From assembly GCF_003121895.1 (NCBI RefSeq), contig NZ_QEWW01000010.1, positions 1 through 48,328 on the forward strand: 48,328 bases of DNA. The letters are read 5' to 3'. Every line of letters starts with the position of its first letter. Within the stretch, counting starts at the first letter, position 1. The translations under genes and the position numbers were made by a program. This document shows, one piece after another, positions 46,166-48,328 of this stretch. A model generated the notes under the pieces. The model saw nothing but the letters and a program-made list of their open reading frames with translations. It searched no databases and was not told where the DNA came from. The DNA is from Ignatzschineria cameli (GTDB lineage Bacteria; Pseudomonadota; Gammaproteobacteria; Cardiobacteriales; Wohlfahrtiimonadaceae).

Positions 46166-46498
46166 ATGCATCACTATATCGACGCTCTTGAACTTGAGGC
46201 TCTTAAAACTCAGCGCGCACATCTTTCGATTCAGAGTGTATGTGAATATGAGGGGAGAATCTACCAAAGCCCGGAAACTGTCATCTCGATTGCTGACAAG
46301 AGTGATCTTGCTGAGGCAAATCGCACTATTGATGATGTTGCTCGAGTGATCGCTACAGAAGCGGTTGCCGAGATCGATGCTCTAAAACTGATCTCTACAA
46401 CGCATCAGCTCACGCTTTTTTTAAAAGATGATGCAGGTCAATTGCTAAAAGAGCCGTCTGTTCAGCCCTTAATCTTATCTGCTTCATTTGGAAGATAG
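46166..46498 (+). CDS. Hypothetical protein, 110 residues
   Basis: I start at ATG 46166, which has an AAGGA SD 7 bases upstream. An earlier in-frame ATG (46064) lacks one, and its extra 34 residues include a sequence not typical of a mature N-terminus. The protein (MHHYIDALELEALKTQRAHLSIQSVCEYEG...) has alternating beta strands and one helix (LAEANRTIDDVARVIATEAVAEID). No signal peptide, no transmembrane segment, one cysteine. No family recognised. Convergent with the PadR gene, with 68 bases between. Confidence 0.6.
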   Translation: MHHYIDALELEALKTQRAHLSIQSVCEYEGRIYQSPETVISIADKSDLAEANRTIDDVARVIATEAVAEIDALKLISTTHQLTLFLKDDAGQLLKEPSVQPLILSASFGR

Positions 46499-46566
46499 TA
46501 GGCGACAGCTCAAAGCTATCGCCTAAATTGTGATATCTAAATCATACCTATCAATGACATCGATAC

Positions 46567-47241
46567 TTAGAGCGCTTTAATTTTAGCAATCGCTTCCTCT
46601 AAAATCGTACTGATTTCTGCTTCATTCTCTTTACCACTCTGCTCTTTTAGCAGTTGACGAAGCTCTCTCAATTTTGCTCTGTGGGGCGACTCTGCTGTTT
46701 TTTGTTCAACGGCATAGGCTTGCTCCATCGCGTTGATCAATTCGCCTTGAGCTTTGAGCCAAGAGAAGAGAATCTCTGCCTCATCGAGCTTTTCACTGAT
46801 CTCCTCTTTCCCTTTTTTAGTGAGCGAGAACTCTTTTTTCGCGCCCTCCATCGTCACTTCTGCCAGCTCGCTCTCTTCAAGGTAGGCTAATAAGGGATAG
46901 ATCATGCCGGGGCTCGGTTTATAAAATCCAAGTGAGCGCTCCTCTAATTCTTTAATGATCTGATAGCCGTGTAGTGATTCTTCTGAAAGAAGCATTAAGA
47001 CCAGTAGTTGTAGCTCTTCACTACTGATGCGTCTTCCACCACCAAAACGGCCATGACCCCGTCCGCCTTCTCTTCTCCGACCGCCACCGCGACCACCTTC
47101 AAAGCGATCATCTCTCCGGCAGTGTGCTGAAAAGTGGTGGCGCCCTCTTCTTCCGGCACCTCTTCCGCGATGATGGCCTCGTGCAGCTCGATCTTCACAT
47201 CTTAATAGATCATATTCTGTTCTTGATAATTCTCTCATCAT
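46567..47241 (-). CDS. YqjI-like PadR-family transcriptional regulator
   Basis: A 224-residue PadR regulator. Residues ~20-70 form an Arg/Gly/His-rich low-complexity arm (RGHHRGRGAGRRGRHH...), then the winged helix begins (ELQLLVLMLLSEESLHGYQIIKELEER...YKPSPGMIYPLLAYLEE) and a C-terminal helical dimer arm follows. This layout matches E. coli YqjI, a metal-responsive repressor whose arm is also His/Gly-rich; this arm has more Arg and fewer Cys/His, so metal binding is only a possibility. Palindromic operator candidates lie in its own promoter region (47264-47314), pointing to autoregulation. No yqjH-like ferric reductase gene is in the window. Confidence 0.88.
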   Translation of the reverse strand: MMRELSRTEYDLLRCEDRAARGHHRGRGAGRRGRHHFSAHCRRDDRFEGGRGGGRRREGGRGHGRFGGGRRISSEELQLLVLMLLSEESLHGYQIIKELEERSLGFYKPSPGMIYPLLAYLEESELAEVTMEGAKKEFSLTKKGKEEISEKLDEAEILFSWLKAQGELINAMEQAYAVEQKTAESPHRAKLRELRQLLKEQSGKENEAEISTILEEAIAKIKAL

Positions 47242-47263
47242 AGACTCCTTTTGTTGATGATTT

Positions 47264-47314
47264 TATATCTTAAGATATAGTTGATATATGTATCTTAAGA
47301 TATGTCTTGAGATA
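47264..47314. promoter_or_regulatory. Operator candidates for the PadR regulator
   Basis: A perfect 16 bp palindrome TATATCTTAAGATATA (47264-47279), a second TATCTTAAGATA (47291-47302) centred 25 bp away, and a third imperfect copy TGTCTTGAGATA (47303-47314) centred 12 bp further. They sit 23-73 bases upstream of the regulator's ATG. Confidence 0.75.
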
Positions 47315-47409
47315 TGTAAAGATTTTGCTCTAACTATTTCCTCCTCTATATTCACCCTTCGTTATAATCTCTCTTCATAACCTAATAACCGTTATTGAGG
47401 AGTCTTATA

Positions 47410-47829
47410 ATGCATAAATTGATCAATCCCCCCACCGTCTTTAATAGCTTACAGTATGGTTTTAGTCAGGCTATTTTAACGAAAGGTTGCCGGCAACTCT
47501 TTCTTTCTGGGCAAGTTGCGACCGATAAAGATCAAGTAACAATCGCTACAACGATGGGCGAGCAGACACGCATCTGTTTAGAAAATATTGAAAAAGTATT
47601 AATCGCCGCCGAAACCAGCAAACACGCCATTGCGATGTTACGTCTCTATATCAAAGAGAGTGCTAATACGCCAGAAGCACAAGAAGAGATCTCTGCGGCC
47701 CTCAAAGCCTTTTTTGGTGAGCAGATGCCGGCCTCTTCTTGGATTGTAGTAACAGGATTAGCTCTTCCTGAATGGTTGATTGAAATTGAAGCGCAAGCGG
47801 TGATCAATGATGAGGCAGAAGATCGATAA
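47410..47829 (+). CDS. Rid-family (YjgF/YER057c/UK114) protein without the catalytic arginine
   Basis: A 139-residue RidA-fold protein. I start at ATG 47410 because the GAGGAG SD lies 7 bases before it. The family landmarks are LFLSGQVATD (30-39), the helix EQTRICLENIEKVL and the C-terminal LIEIEAQAV (123-131). In RidA, imine hydrolysis needs an arginine in a PxRS motif; here the segment reads PASS (107-110), with Ser109 in that place. It therefore belongs to the Rid subgroups without proven enamine/imine deaminase activity. Function unknown. Its stop lies 20 bases before the terminal repeat array. Confidence 0.85.
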   Translation: MHKLINPPTVFNSLQYGFSQAILTKGCRQLFLSGQVATDKDQVTIATTMGEQTRICLENIEKVLIAAETSKHAIAMLRLYIKESANTPEAQEEISAALKAFFGEQMPASSWIVVTGLALPEWLIEIEAQAVINDEAEDR

Positions 47830-47848
47830 AAGAGTAAAAAATAGAGAT

Positions 47849-48328
47849 TGCCGGCGCGCGATTTGTGGAAGCATGTGATAGTGAGGACCGGCAACGTTCA
47901 GCCTCTTTTGTTTCGATGAGTCTCTCTTGAGGAGATGATTCTTAAGAAGATTTGTTGAACGGCGGGAGCCGACCATTTCGTTCTTTTCACCGGTGCATGC
48001 CCGCGGTTTGGCATCGATAATGCCAACTGCCGGCGCGCGATTTGTGGAAGCATGTGATAGTGAGGACCGGCAACGTTCAGCCTCTTTTCTTTTGATGAGT
48101 CACTCTTGAGGAGATGATTCTTAAGAAGATTTGTTGAACGGCGGGAGCCGACCATTTCGTTCTTTTCACCGGTGCATGCCCGCGGTTTGGCATCGATAAT
48201 GCCAACTGCCGGCGCGCGATTTGTGGAAGCATGTGATAGTGAGGACCGGCAACGTTCAGCCTCTTTTCTTTTGATGAGTCACTCTTGAGGAGATGATTCT
48301 TAAGAAGATTTGTTGAACGGCGGGAGCC
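47849..48328. repeat. Tandem array of the structured repeat, 179 bp period
   Basis: Units start at 47849, 48028 and 48207 with TGCCGGCGCGCG, exactly 179 bp apart. The second and third are almost identical to each other and close to the first (which differs at a few positions such as TTTCGATGAGTCTC). The third is cut by the window end. Each unit carries a CCGG-armed hairpin, a TTCTTAAGAAG core, a GCGGG/CCCGC pair and a TTGGCAT-ATGCCAA hairpin. Same family as 1-447. Confidence 0.95.

Noticed and set aside
47646-48155. Several short minus-strand frames in the right repeat array
   Set aside because: They overlap ridA or are translations of the 179 bp repeat, with no SD and no independent support.
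47849-48328. CRISPR array
   Set aside because: The whole 179 bp unit is repeated with no unique spacers, and the unit is far too long for a CRISPR repeat.

Overview
The window looks like chromosomal DNA of an AT-leaning gammaproteobacterium. Gene content supports this: monofunctional RelA with the EFDD synthetase signature, ZipA next to LigA, DbpA, ParC, the long CTC-type L25, and YbfF- and YqjI-like proteins. By eye it best fits the Cardiobacteriales/Ignatzschineria-Wohlfahrtiimonas side of the class. That placement is an inference from protein flavour and base composition, not a database result.

Layout. Both ends carry copies of one GC-richer structured repeat family (1-447 and 47849-48328; the right end is a tandem array with a 179 bp period cut by the window edge). 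From 645 to about 39.4 kb lies mostly core genome: rplY-pth-ychF with a clear promoter, parC, a PCMT-family methyltransferase, glyA, a YdcF-family envelope protein, a giant 1785-residue Sel1-repeat protein, dbpA, a methionine-type ABC transporter operon (metN-metI-acyl-CoA dehydrogenase-metQ), relA, a DsrE-like gene, zipA / ligA-trmO, an RDD membrane protein, ubiX, modD, a TerC-CBS protein coupled to hslO, then mutS-ybfF. Nearly every operon ends in a recognisable intrinsic terminator.

From 39.5 to about 45.0 kb the sequence becomes clearly more AT-rich and looks like an accessory defence island around a tRNA-Leu(CAA) gene. It holds a divergent Type II restriction-modification pair (C5-cytosine methyltransferase and a candidate endonuclease with a B3-like C-terminal domain). 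Next is a two-gene operon of an unnamed two-helix membrane protein and a DUF4365 (PD-(D/E)XK-like) protein, then an orphan HicB antitoxin flanked by a 35 bp remnant of the neighbouring lipoprotein gene's 3' end. The two-gene membrane protein plus DUF4365 cassette is the best candidate here for an undescribed system. The right flank has a small lipoprotein, a short unknown protein, a YqjI-like PadR regulator with palindromic operator candidates, and a Rid-family protein lacking the usual arginine.

A second theme is that many intergenic gaps contain short tandem repeats (units of 6-14 bp, most often 11 bp, 3-6 copies), each with a different sequence. Some sit just upstream of genes (sel1, ubiX, mutS) and one runs through a stop codon (sel1). 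No rRNA operon, CRISPR array, complete transposase gene or replication origin was found.
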